Below the pieces are notes generated by a model, which was given only the letters and a program-made list of their open reading frames with translations, did no database searches and was not told the DNA's origin. Of a stretch of 64,000 nt of DNA, positions 17,653 through 27,275 are shown in pieces (the stretch's first letter is position 1; each line of letters begins with the position of its first letter). The stretch lies in NCBI RefSeq assembly GCF_009296025.1, contig NZ_CP045178.1, positions 3,162,001-3,226,000 of the forward strand, read 5' to 3'. The DNA comes from Streptomyces tsukubensis (lineage in GTDB: Bacteria > Actinomycetota > Actinomycetes > Streptomycetales > Streptomycetaceae). The position numbers were made by a program, and so were the translations under genes.

Positions 17653-19386
17653 TCAGCCCAGTCGCCCGATCCAGTCGGTGACGCCGGAGACCCAGTCGGT
17701 GAGCTGGCTCCAGTAGCCCTGGGTCGTGCCGATCCAGCCCTGGAGGGGGCTGACCTCCCAGATGATCCAGCCGGCCACGAAGAGGATGACCACCGTGAAC
17801 AGGCAGCCCTTCAGGCAGCCGAGGCCGGGGATGTGCATGGGGTTGGCGCTGCGGCGGCGCGGCTCACGTGGTTCGCGCGGCTCGCGGGGCGGGCGCGGCG
17901 CGGGACGCTGGGGCGCGGGGCGCTGCTGTTGCGGAGCGGGCCGCTGTTGCTGCTGGGGCGGCGGCGCGTACCGCTGTTGGGGCTGCTGCTGGGGGTACTG
18001 CTGCTGCGGCGGGTACTGCTGCCGCGGCTGCCCGTACCCCTGACTGCCTTGCTGCTGCCCATACCCTTGGCTGCCTTGCTGCTGCCCGTATCCCGGCCCG
18101 CCCTGCGGGGACGGCGGCGGGGGTCCCGGCCTGCGCTGCGGGCGGCGGCGCAGGGGGTCCTGGTCCGGGTCGATGTAACCGACCTGCGTCTGCTCGTTGC
18201 GGTCGCGGGCGGCGCGCATCTGGTTCTGCCACGGGTGCGGGCCGTCCGGCTGGCCCGGAGGCCCGTCGGGGCGGGGCGGCACGGACGGCATGACCGAGGT
18301 GGGGCCGGCCGCGCCGTTCTGCGGCAGGACCGAGGTGGGGTCGGCGTCTCCGCCGGGGCCCGAGGTGTGCGGGAGGTAGTTGGTGGCCGCGTTGGGGTCG
18401 TACGAGGACGCGCCCGAGGGCAGGACCTGCGTCGGGTCGGCCGCGCCCGGCGTCTCGGGAACGGCGGCGGGCGCCGGGTCGGGGGCGAGGAGCGCGCCGA
18501 CCCCCTCGGCCGCCATGATCTGGGCGGAGGAGGCGTGCACGCCGACCCCCTCGGCGACGGTACGCAGCGCGCGGGCCAGGTTCTCGGCGCTCGGCCGCTC
18601 GTCCGGGTTCTTGCGCAGACACCGCTCTATGACGGTCCACAGCGGCTCCGGCACGCTGTTCGGGCGCTGCGGCTCCTCGCTGAGGTGCTTGTGGAGCACT
18701 TCGAGCGCCGAGCCGCCGGAGAACGGCGGACGGCCGGTGAGCAGCTCGTACAGCAGGATGCCCGCGCCGTAGATGTCGACGGCGGAGGTCTGCGGGCGTC
18801 CTTCCGCCGACTCGGGCGCGATGTACGCGGGGGTGCCGACGAACTCGTGGGTCCTGGTCAGTCCCGGCGAGTCGGCGAGGCGTGCGATGCCGAAGTCGGT
18901 GAGCAGCGGGTGCATGCCGTCGCCGCCGTCGTCCTTGAGCAGCACGTTGGCGGGCTTCAGGTCGCGGTGGACCACGCCGTCCGCGTGGCTCGCCGCGAGG
19001 GCGTCCGCGATCTGGGCGGTGAGCAGGGAGGCGCCGACGGGACTGAAGGGGCCGTTCTCCCGCAGGTAGTGGTGCAGGTCGGGGCCTTCGACGAGGTCCA
19101 TGACCAGGGCGAGCAGATCGCCCTCGACGACCAGGTCACGGACCCGGACGATGTTGGGGTGGGTGAGCCGCAGCAGGACGGAGCGCTCCCTGAGGAAGCG
19201 CATCACGATGTCCGCGTCGTTGGCCAGCTCCTCCTTGAGGACCTTGATCGCGACGGTCTCGCCCGGCTGCCCCGCGACGGCCGCCTCGGCGCCCGCGGTC
19301 TCCCTCTGCCTGGCCCGCCAGACGACGCCCGTGGCGCCCCGCCCGAGCGGCTCCTCCAGGAGGTACTTGCTGCCTACCGGCCGCAC
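17653..19386 (-). CDS. pkaA: serine/threonine protein kinase with Pro/Gln-rich linker
   Basis: This is a Hanks-type kinase of 577 residues. It has the glycine loop LGRGATGVV, VAIKVLKEEL, HRDLKPANVLL, DFGIAR and YIAPESAEG. After the kinase domain (about 1-270) comes a disordered region with TQVLPSG and TSVLPQ motifs that could be phosphorylated for FHA binding. A very Gln/Pro/Tyr-rich stretch (YGQQQGSQGYGQ type) and one membrane helix near the C-terminus follow. The frame is open to 19668, but GTG 19386, preceded by CAGGGAG, directly precedes the conserved RPVGSKYLLEEPLGRG. The neighbouring FHA/FtsK gene is divergent and may be a partner. Confidence 0.9.
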   Translation of the reverse strand: MRPVGSKYLLEEPLGRGATGVVWRARQRETAGAEAAVAGQPGETVAIKVLKEELANDADIVMRFLRERSVLLRLTHPNIVRVRDLVVEGDLLALVMDLVEGPDLHHYLRENGPFSPVGASLLTAQIADALAASHADGVVHRDLKPANVLLKDDGGDGMHPLLTDFGIARLADSPGLTRTHEFVGTPAYIAPESAEGRPQTSAVDIYGAGILLYELLTGRPPFSGGSALEVLHKHLSEEPQRPNSVPEPLWTVIERCLRKNPDERPSAENLARALRTVAEGVGVHASSAQIMAAEGVGALLAPDPAPAAVPETPGAADPTQVLPSGASSYDPNAATNYLPHTSGPGGDADPTSVLPQNGAAGPTSVMPSVPPRPDGPPGQPDGPHPWQNQMRAARDRNEQTQVGYIDPDQDPLRRRPQRRPGPPPPSPQGGPGYGQQQGSQGYGQQQGSQGYGQPRQQYPPQQQYPQQQPQQRYAPPPQQQQRPAPQQQRPAPQRPAPRPPREPREPREPRRRSANPMHIPGLGCLKGCLFTVVILFVAGWIIWEVSPLQGWIGTTQGYWSQLTDWVSGVTDWIGRLG

Positions 19387-20001
19387 GTCATGCGCTCCCT
19401 GTTGTGTGGCTGCTGCTTCGGCTGTCCGCCCGGCGGCCGCCGCGCCCGCAGCCGGGCCGCTCTCGCGTCCCGCTCTCGGGTGCCGCCGCCGCCTCGGCCG
19501 TCGCCTCGGCTTCTGACTGGCGTGGTGAAGCTGTCGGCCCGGGTCCGGGAACCGGCACCGGCCGCCGGGGCGGCCCGGCCGCTCCCGCTGGCCCTGCCGT
19601 CCGGCTGAACCCACAGTTCCGACCCACTGTAGTGGTGCCCGCCGCGGGAACCGCCCCACGTCGACCACCCGGCCGGATCCGTGTTCGAAGCGACATCACG
19701 CGTTACGGAAACGTGTGTGCCCGATGGGAAGACGCAGGCGAAGCACGGTTGGTTGCCGAGGGGCGATCTTCGGCCATTCCCCGACCCCTTGGACGTCCTC
19801 AGGAGCAGACCAATCGGGTCCAAGCAGGCACTTTTGCGACCAGAGCCGACCAATCAAGATCACTTACTGTTGGAGGGCGGGCGTGTTGTCCGTGGCAAGT
19901 GCGAGGATGCCCACCTGTACAGGCCGACGTGCCCATGCGCGGCGGGGGGAGCCAGGCCGGTCCTCCTGCCGGGCGCCGCACAGAAGGGACCGCTGACGGC
20001 G
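19387..20001. other. divergent promoter region pkaA / FHA-ATPase gene
   Basis: The 615 bp have no convincing gene. Open frames on both strands are Arg/Pro/Ala-rich shadows. The stretch from 19680 to 19990 is less GC-rich than its surroundings and probably holds the rightward promoter. Confidence 0.45.
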
Positions 20002-23000
20002 ATGCAGATCCGGCTGACCGTCCTCGGGCCGCGCAGCGGCCCGACCGTGCGCGCCTGCGACGTGCTGGTGACCGCCCCCGCGGGGACCGCGCTGGCCTCG
20101 GTCGCCTCCGGGCTGGCCGCGGCCGCCCAGGGCGGTGAGGGATCCGTCGCGCTGTACGCGGGCGCCGACCGGCTCGACCCCCACCGCACGCTGCTCGGCG
20201 AGCCGCCCCTGGTCGACGGCGCGGTCCTGACCCTCCAGCTCCCCGGCGGCCCCGGGCCCACGCTCGACGGCTCGGCCGCCCAGCTCCATGTCGTCGCCGG
20301 GCCCGACGCGGGCGGGGTCCATCTCCTGCACGGCGGGGAGATCAGGATCGGCCGCTCCGCCGAGGCGGATGTCACGCTCGACGACCCCGACGTCTCACGG
20401 GCGCACTGCGCGGTGACGCTCGACGACGACGGCCTGATCACCGTCGCCGACCTGGGCTCCACCAACGGCACGGCCGTGGACGGCGAGGAGATCGGCACCC
20501 ACCCGGTCCGCCTCGCCCAGGGCACGCTGCTGCGGATAGGAGAGTCGGCGCTGCGGCTGGCATCCGGCCGGATCGCCTCCGACCCGGCCTCGACGGTGCC
20601 CGACGGTGAGGGCCATCTCCGGGTCCGGCTGCCCTCGGTGAGCGGGGCGGCGGGAACCACAGCCGGGACGACGGCCGCGCCGGGCGGAGTCACGGAGTCC
20701 GGTGTGGGCGATTTCGCCGGGGCAGGACCCGGCACCGCCGGAGGCCCCGGCACGGGATACGCCCCGGTCGGCCAGGGTGGCCCTGGTGGCCGGAGCGGCC
20801 AGACGTACCCGGGTGACCGGCTCGCCCCGGGCGCGGCGGGGAGCCAGGACGTCTCCGGGCGGCCGGGCCCCGTGGACGGCGGCCCGGCGGGGCGGGGCGA
20901 CGACCGGCTTCCCGAGGGCCCGCACGCGTACGGCGCTGCGGCCTGGGGCGCGGGCGGCGAGGACGGAGCCAGGTCCTCTGCCGGGATGCCGTACGACGAG
21001 GACGGCGGCGGACGCGGTGACCGCAAGGGCCCCCGTAAACGCGGTCTCTCCGCGTGGGCGCGGCGACTCGCGGGCGGCCGGGGCGAGGAGCAGGACTTCC
21101 CACCCCAGGGCCCCGGCGCCCACGCCGGAGGCCCCGGCACCCACGTAGCCGGTTCCCCGGGCGCGTACGCCGGTCCGCACTCCGGCCCGTACACCGATCC
21201 GTACACCGGGGAGATCATGGCCCCCGACGACGACACGTACGCGCAGGACGTGGCGTACGACGGGGGCGATCCCGGCGCGTTCGGCGCCCACAGGATCGCG
21301 GTGGCGGGCGCCCCGGAAGCATGGCCTGATCTCGCCTCCTTGCTCTTGACCGCGCTCGGTCCCGGGCCTCGGCTGTGGGAGCGCGGCCACGGTCACCCCG
21401 AGTCGTTCGTGGTGCGGCTGGGCTCGGCCGACAGGACCGCGCCCGACGGCTCGGGGCTGCTGCCCTCGGTGCCGGTGACGGTGGGGCTGCGGGAGGCCGG
21501 GGCCCTCGGGCTCGCCGGCCCGCGCGTCCGGCTCGCCGGGCTCGCCAGATCCGTACTCGCGCAGCTCGCCGCTTTGCACTCGCCCGATCTGCTGGAGATC
21601 GTGCTGATCAGCAGCGACCGCGCCCGGCCGCTGCCCGAGCGCACCGCGGAGTGGGCCTGGCTCGGCTGGCTCCCGCACCTGCGGCCGACCCACGGCCAGG
21701 ACTGCCGGCTACTGCTCGCCTACGACAGGGAGCAGGCGACCGCGCGCACCGAGGAGCTGACGCGCCGGTTGCGGAGCGGGGAGGCGGGGCCAAGGACCGT
21801 GCTCGTCGTGGACGGCGACCCCGGCTCCGCGTCGCTGCGGGAGAGCACCGTGCACCTGGCGACGGAGGGCCCCTCGGCCGGTATCCACGTGGTGGCGCTC
21901 GCCGAGACACCTTCCGCCTCCCCCTCCTCACCGGTCGCGGAGGTCTACGAGACGGCGTGCGCCCAGACGCCCGTCTTCCGCGCGTGCGGCGCGGTCGCGC
22001 TGCTCAGCGGCGACGTGGCCACGGCGCTGCGGCTGATGCGTACGGTCGAGGGGCGCCCGGCGGGACACGGCACGGTGGCCACCGCCGACGGCGTCTCCGC
22101 CGCGTGGGCCGAGCGTTTCGCGCGGTCGCTCGCGCCGCTGCGGACGGACAGCGCGCCCGGCGCGCCCAGGGGCCGGATAGCGGCGCCGCTGCCGCAGGCG
22201 GCGAGACTCCTCGACGAGCTGGGCCTCGCGCGGGCCACCCCCGCCTCCCTGATGGCCCGCTGGGCCGCGGGGAGCGACGACCCCGACTCACCTGGCGGGC
22301 GCGTGCAGGCGGTGCTCGGCGCGGGACCGCACGGCCCCGCCTCCGTGGACCTGGCCGGTCACAGCGGCCCCCATCTGCTGATCGACGGGCCGCCCGGCAG
22401 CGGCCGCACCGAGCTGCTGCGCTCCATCGCCGCCTCGCTCGCCGCGGCGGAGCGCCCTGACAGGCTCGCCATGGTCCTGATCGACGGCAGGGACGACATG
22501 GGCGCCGAGCGCGGCGAGGGGCTGCGGGTCTGTACGGACCTGCCCCAGGTCACCACGCATCTCGGCGCCAACGACCCGGTGCGCATGCGGGAGTTCGCCC
22601 AGTCCCTGGCCGCGGAGGTGAAACGGCGCTCGGAGCTGCTCGGCAGACTCGGCTTCGCCGAATGGCACCTCGCCCAACCGGTCAAGGAACGGCAGACCGC
22701 CCAGCGCTCGACGCGGGCCGCACGGGCGCAGGACGCGGCGGCGGCCGCACAGGAAGGGGAGCGCGCCTCGACGCGCGGTGCTCAGGCTGCCGTGCACCCG
22801 CAGACAGGCCGGGTCTCCGGCCGGCTGTCCGGCCAGAGCGGCGAGGCGGCGACCCACGGCCGCGGCGGACAGCTTCCCGCGCGGGGCGCCGAGCAGAGCC
22901 AGGGGACCGAGCAGGAACGGGGCGGTGGCGCGGGGCGGGCAGGGCCAGAACAGAGGCTCAGCAGTACGACCCCCGCCACTCCGATCCGCGTCAGTCCGAC

Positions 23001-23918
23001 CCGCGTCAGTCCGAACCCCGTCAGTCCGAACCCCGTCAGTCCGACCCGCGTCAGTCAGATCCGCGTCAGTCAGACAGCCAGCGGTACGACCTCCGCACGC
23101 AGGGCACGAGACCCTACGGGGACGTTCCCGCACAGGGGCGGCCTTCGCGGGCCGCGCCCGCGCAGAGGACGCAGCAGGCCGAGGGCCGGGCAGGGGCGCC
23201 GTATCAGCAGGGCCGCGAGGAGGGGCACGGCGGCTCGCCCGCACGGGAGGGCGAACAGAGGGAGAGCCGCGGGGGCTACGGCCACTCGGTCCCCCGCGCC
23301 GATGTCCCCGCACAGGCGGGCCCGCACAGCGGCGACCTGGACTCACCGCCCAGCCGTACGATGCGGCTGCGCCCGGCGGCCTCGTCCCGCCCCGACCCGG
23401 GCCCCGCCCTTCCCCGTCTGGTCGTCCTGGTGGACGACCTCGACGCGCTGCTCGCGCCCGCGCTGGGGTCGCCGGGCCGGCCGGCCGCGGGTTCCGTCGT
23501 ACGCGCCCTGGAGGCGGTGGCCAGGGAGGGCGGCAGGCTGGGCGTGCATCTGATCGCGGCGGCCGGGCACGGTGAGCGCGTCGCGGCGACGGAGCTGTCG
23601 GGCCGCACGGCGCTGCGGATCACGCTGGACGCACCGTCCACGGCACCGGAGGACCCGGCGCCGGGTCGCGGAAGGCTGTGCCCGCGCGAGGAGAGGCCGA
23701 CGCCCTTCCAGGCGGGCAGGGTCACGGGCCGCATCCCGCGTACGGCGACGCTGCGCCCCACCGTCGTCCCGCTGGAGTGGGAACGCATGGGCGACCCCCC
23801 GGCCCGCCGCCCCGTCCGCGAACTGGGCAACGGCCCGACGGACTTGGCCCTCCTGGCCAGCGCCCTCGAACGCGCGGCCCGCTCGGTGGAGGCGACACCG
23901 GTACCGCCGCTGCTTTGA
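20002..23918 (+). pseudogene. FHA-domain FtsK/SpoIIIE-type ATPase, split by a -1 frameshift
   Basis: Read across the shift, this is about 1,305 residues. An N-terminal ubiquitin-like segment is followed by an FHA phosphothreonine-binding domain (IRIGRSAEADVTLDD, VSRAHCAV, DLGSTNGT). A Gly/Pro linker and FtsK/SpoIIIE-like P-loop segments come next. Walker A GPPGSGRTELL lies near 22390, and Walker B LVVLVDDLDALL near 23425. The first frame (from 20002) carries everything through the Walker A region and nominally ends at 23553. Walker B and the natural C-terminus are in the next frame (to 23918). The switch lies between about 22915 and 22957 in a G-rich stretch. ATG 20002 starts the conserved MQIRLTVLGPRSG. 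Type VII secretion-related or division-linked roles are possible. Confidence 0.75.
22978..23086. repeat. 15-bp coding repeat (D/E-P-R-Q-S)n
   Basis: About seven 15-bp units such as CCGCGTCAGTCCGAC encode (DPRQS/EPRQS)n in the restored frame of the FHA-ATPase gene. They sit just after the frameshift, in the linker that splits the ATPase core. Confidence 0.8.
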
Positions 23919-23964
23919 GGGGCGGTACGGCCGGTGTTTGGAGGGCGGGACCGGCGGTCCTTGA

Positions 23965-24125
23965 GGTGCGGGACCACCGGTCCTTGAGGTGCGGGACCAC
24001 CGGTCCTGGAGGTGCGGGACCACCGGTCCTGGAGGTGCGGGACCACCGGTCCTGGAGGTGCGGGACCACCGGTCCTGGAGGTGCGGGACCACCGGTCCTG
24101 GAGGTGCGGGACCACCGGTCCTGGA
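23965..24125. repeat. 23-bp tandem repeat with inner palindrome, seven copies
   Basis: Units start at 23965, 23988, 24011, 24034, 24057, 24080 and 24103, consensus GGTGCGGGACCACCGGTCCTGGA. Four to five copies are exact, and degenerate copies flank both sides. Each unit contains GGACC-ACC-GGTCC, a 5-bp hairpin, so the array is a row of small stem-loops 47 bp after the FHA-ATPase stop. It has no spacers and so is not CRISPR. Confidence 0.9.
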
Positions 24126-24175
24126 GGTGCGGCATCGGCGGTTCCGTGAACGGCGAGTATCGCCGGCCCCGTGGA

Positions 24176-24256
24176 GGGCGGACGCTGCCCCGGCCCCGAG
24201 AAGGGCGGACGCTGCCCCGGCCCCGTGGAGGGCGGACGCTGCCCCGGCCCCGTGAA
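24176..24256. repeat. 27-bp tandem repeat, three copies
   Basis: Units GGGCGGACGCTGCCCCGGCC plus seven variable-edge bases start at 24176, 24203 and 24230; a fourth decayed unit starts at 24257. Confidence 0.8.
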
Positions 24257-24544
24257 GGGCGGCACCGCCGACGCGCTGGACCGACCGACCCACCGAGGGT
24301 CGGCTCCGACGCCTCGGTGCAGTACCGCCGCGGCCCTGCGGGCGGTAGCCGCCAACTCCCACTGCCAGAAACCCTGTTCGCGCCCGCATGACGCTACGTC
24401 ACGAGCCCATTACGATCACACGTTTGGCGGCGTCTGCGCTATTGCGGCGTCCGACCGGCGGGGCGTAGACACAAGCGCACGGGGCAGGGGCCCCTGCCCC
24501 GGCCCGCGAGGGCCCGGGGGAGCTGGGAGAGAACGGGGCAGCGA

Positions 24545-25921
24545 ATGCGCACAACTCTTCGTACGCGTACGGGCAGGGCCGCCGTGGTGGCTGTCGCGGC
24601 GGGGGCCCTCGTGCTCACCGCGTGCAGCGGGGACGACGACAACAGCGACGGCGACGGCGGCAAGAAGGGTTCGGACAAGGGGAGTTCGGCGTCCTCGGGT
24701 GTCACGTTGCCCAAGCTGAACGGGCAGACCATCGAGGTGGCCGCCGTCTGGAGCGGCGCGGAGCGCAAGGCGTTCATCAGTGTGCTCGACGACTTCGAGA
24801 AGCGCACGGGCGCCAAGACCACCTATGTACCGGCCCAGGACCCGATCATCGGGTTCCTCGAATCGAAGGTGGCGGGTGGCGCCCCGCCCGACGTGGCGAT
24901 GCTCCCCCAGGTCGGCGCCATCGACCAGGCCGTGGCCAACAAGTGGGCCAAGCCCATGGGCAAGGCCGCGCGGGCCGAGCTGGCGAAGAACTACGGCAAG
25001 GGCTGGCAGGACCTCGGCGCGGTGGACGGCAAGCAGTACGGCGTGTACTTCAAGGCCGCCAACAAGTCCCTGGTCTGGTACAACAACCAGGTCTTCCGGA
25101 ACGCGGGCGCCAAGGTGCCGAAGACCTGGAAGGAGTTCCTGGCCACGGCCCAGACCATCTTCGACTCCGGTGTCACCCCGGTCTCCGTGGCGGGCGCCGA
25201 CGGATGGACCCTGACCGACTGGTTCGAGAACATCTACCTCTCCCAGGCGGGGCCGGACAAGTACGACCAGCTCGCCCAGCACAAGATCAAGTGGACCGAT
25301 CCCTCCGTGAAGGAGGCGCTGACCACGCTCGGCCAGCTCTTCGGCAACCAGGACTACATCGCGGGCGGCGCGAAGGGGGCGCTCCAGACGGAGTTCCCCG
25401 CCTCCGTCACCCAGACGTTCACCGGCGGTGACCAGCCCAAGGGGGGCATGGTCTTCGAGGCCGACTTCGTGGGCATCAACATCGGACAGACCAAGGCCAA
25501 GATCGGCACGGACGCGAAGGTCTTCCCGTTCCCCGCTGTGGGCACGGCGTCCCCCGCGGTGGTCGGCGGTGACGCGGCGGTAGCGCTCCAGAACAACAAG
25601 GGCGCGCAGGCACTGCTGACCTATCTGGCTTCCCCCGAGTCGGCCCGCATCTGGGCGAAGGCGGGCGGCTTCATCTCGCCCAACAAGTCGCTCGCGATGA
25701 GCGACTACCCCAACGCCGTGCAGCGCGGCATCGCCAAGGCGCTGATCGCCGCGGGGGACAACATCCGCTACGACATGTCGGACCAGGCCCCGCAGGCGTT
25801 CGGCGGCTCCCCCGGCAAGGGCGAGTGGAAGGCGCTCCAGGACTTCCTGAAGAACCCGAAGGATGTCGCGGGGACGCAGCGGACGCTGGAGAAGGACGCG
25901 GCCAAGGCGTTCAAGAGCTGA
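24545..25921 (+). CDS. sugar ABC importer substrate-binding lipoprotein
   Basis: The 458-residue protein is an extracytoplasmic family-1 solute-binding protein. The signal peptide ends in a lipobox (VLTAC, Cys27), so it should be lipid-anchored outside the membrane. An acidic linker follows, then the binding fold: GQTIEVAAVWSG, PDVAMLPQVGAIDQAV, NKSLVWYNNQVFRNAG, GGDAAVALQ. This pattern is typical of oligosaccharide binders such as alpha- and beta-glucoside systems; the exact sugar cannot be read. The two permease genes follow at once. No ATPase gene is present, as usual in Streptomyces, where MsiK often energises several sugar importers. Confidence 0.9.
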   Translation: MRTTLRTRTGRAAVVAVAAGALVLTACSGDDDNSDGDGGKKGSDKGSSASSGVTLPKLNGQTIEVAAVWSGAERKAFISVLDDFEKRTGAKTTYVPAQDPIIGFLESKVAGGAPPDVAMLPQVGAIDQAVANKWAKPMGKAARAELAKNYGKGWQDLGAVDGKQYGVYFKAANKSLVWYNNQVFRNAGAKVPKTWKEFLATAQTIFDSGVTPVSVAGADGWTLTDWFENIYLSQAGPDKYDQLAQHKIKWTDPSVKEALTTLGQLFGNQDYIAGGAKGALQTEFPASVTQTFTGGDQPKGGMVFEADFVGINIGQTKAKIGTDAKVFPFPAVGTASPAVVGGDAAVALQNNKGAQALLTYLASPESARIWAKAGGFISPNKSLAMSDYPNAVQRGIAKALIAAGDNIRYDMSDQAPQAFGGSPGKGEWKALQDFLKNPKDVAGTQRTLEKDAAKAFKS

Positions 25922-25925
25922 TGGG

Positions 25926-27275
25926 ATGACCGACACGACCACCGGGGGCGCCGCCGCGGTGCCCCCGGGACCCCCGACGTCCCACCCGCTCAAGAGCGTG
26001 ACGCGGACCCGCAAGTCGCTGGCGGTGGCTTTCCTGCTGCCCGCGCTGGTACTGCTCGGCGCGCTCGTCGTCTACCCCATCGGGTACTCGCTGGTCCGCA
26101 GCTTCTACGACAAGGCGGGCGACAGCTTCATCGGATTCGCCAACTACGGCGAGCTGTTCACCGATTCCAACATCCTCACGGCCATCAAGAACAACGCGAT
26201 CTGGCTGGTGGCCGCGCCCGCCGTCGCCACCGCGCTCGGGCTGATCTTCGCGGTGCTGACGGAGCGGATCCGCTGGGGCACCGCGTTCAAGCTGCTGATC
26301 TTCATGCCGATGGCGATCTCGATGCTCGCCTCCGGCATCATCTTCCGGCTCGTCTACGAACAGGACCCCGACCGGGGCATCGCCAACGCGATCACGGTGG
26401 GCGTGCACGACACGTTCAGCAAGTCGTCGGCTTTCCCGAAGGCCCATCCGGGGCCCAGGTCACCGCTGAAACCCGAGGAGGGCGGGTTCATCACCAAGGG
26501 AACCGTCTCGGTCGGCGAGCCGGTGACGCTGCCCTTGGTGGGGGTGGCCCCCGACACGATGCCCGACGACGCGAAGCGGGCGGCCTCGGCGAAGACCGAC
26601 CCCGGCAAGGTCACGGGAACGGCGTGGCAGGACTTCACCATCGGTGGCGGCGGCAGGCCGGACACCGTCGACCCCAAGGAACTCGGATATCCGGGGATCA
26701 GGATCGAGGCGGTCAAGGACGGCAAGGTGGTGGCGTCCACCAAGGCGGCGGCCGACGGCACCTTCGCCCTCCCCAAGTCCGCCGACGGGGCTCAACTGCG
26801 CTACCCGGCGGCCAACTTCCGCGCCCCGTACAACGGCGTGGACTGGCTGGGCCCGAACCTCGTGACGCCCGCCATCATCGGCTCGTACATCTGGATGTGG
26901 GCCGGCTTCGCGATGGTGCTGATCGCGGCGGGGCTCGCCGGGGTCCCACGTGAACTGCTTGAGGCGGCCCGCGTCGACGGCGCCAACGAGTGGCAGGTCT
27001 TCCGCAGGGTCACCGTGCCGTTGCTCGCCCCGGTGCTCGGGGTGGTGCTGGTCACGCTGATGATCAACGTACTGAAGATCTTCGACCTGGTCTTCGTCAT
27101 CGCCCCGGGGTCGGTCAAGGACGACGCGAACGTACTCGCCCTTGAGCTGTACACCTCGGCGTTCACCGACAAGGACTCCGGAGTGGCCAGCGCCATCGCC
27201 ATCTTCCTGCTCCTGCTGGTGATCCCTGTGATGCTGCTGAACGTCCGAAGGCTCCGCAGGGAGGCACGACGATGA
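25926..27275 (+). CDS. sugar ABC permease with large extracytoplasmic insert
   Basis: The 449-residue MalF-type permease starts at ATG 25926, 5 bp after the lipoprotein stop. The usual permease is about 300 residues. Here helices at about 35-55, 90-112 and 122-143 are followed by an insert of about 150 residues (160-315), then helices 4-6 with the EAA loop EAARVDGANEWQVFRRVTVP. The insert includes a beta-rich stretch (IRIEAVKDGKVVASTKAAAD, then GTFALPKS), like a carboxypeptidase-regulatory or Ig-like fold. E. coli MalF has a comparable loop (P2) that contacts the binding protein, so a docking role is inferred. Confidence 0.88.
   Translation: MTDTTTGGAAAVPPGPPTSHPLKSVTRTRKSLAVAFLLPALVLLGALVVYPIGYSLVRSFYDKAGDSFIGFANYGELFTDSNILTAIKNNAIWLVAAPAVATALGLIFAVLTERIRWGTAFKLLIFMPMAISMLASGIIFRLVYEQDPDRGIANAITVGVHDTFSKSSAFPKAHPGPRSPLKPEEGGFITKGTVSVGEPVTLPLVGVAPDTMPDDAKRAASAKTDPGKVTGTAWQDFTIGGGGRPDTVDPKELGYPGIRIEAVKDGKVVASTKAAADGTFALPKSADGAQLRYPAANFRAPYNGVDWLGPNLVTPAIIGSYIWMWAGFAMVLIAAGLAGVPRELLEAARVDGANEWQVFRRVTVPLLAPVLGVVLVTLMINVLKIFDLVFVIAPGSVKDDANVLALELYTSAFTDKDSGVASAIAIFLLLLVIPVMLLNVRRLRREARR

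Larger units (their letters stand above)
23919..24544. other. spacer with two tandem arrays, upstream of sugar importer
   Basis: No gene is visible. It holds a 23-bp array (23965-24125) and a 27-bp array (24176-24256). About 280 bp follow that should carry the importer promoter and any sugar-responsive operator. I could not recognise a specific operator. Confidence 0.55.

Noticed and set aside
23965..24125. CRISPR-like array
   Set aside because: Repeats touch each other with no spacers and no cas genes are near, so it is a plain tandem repeat.
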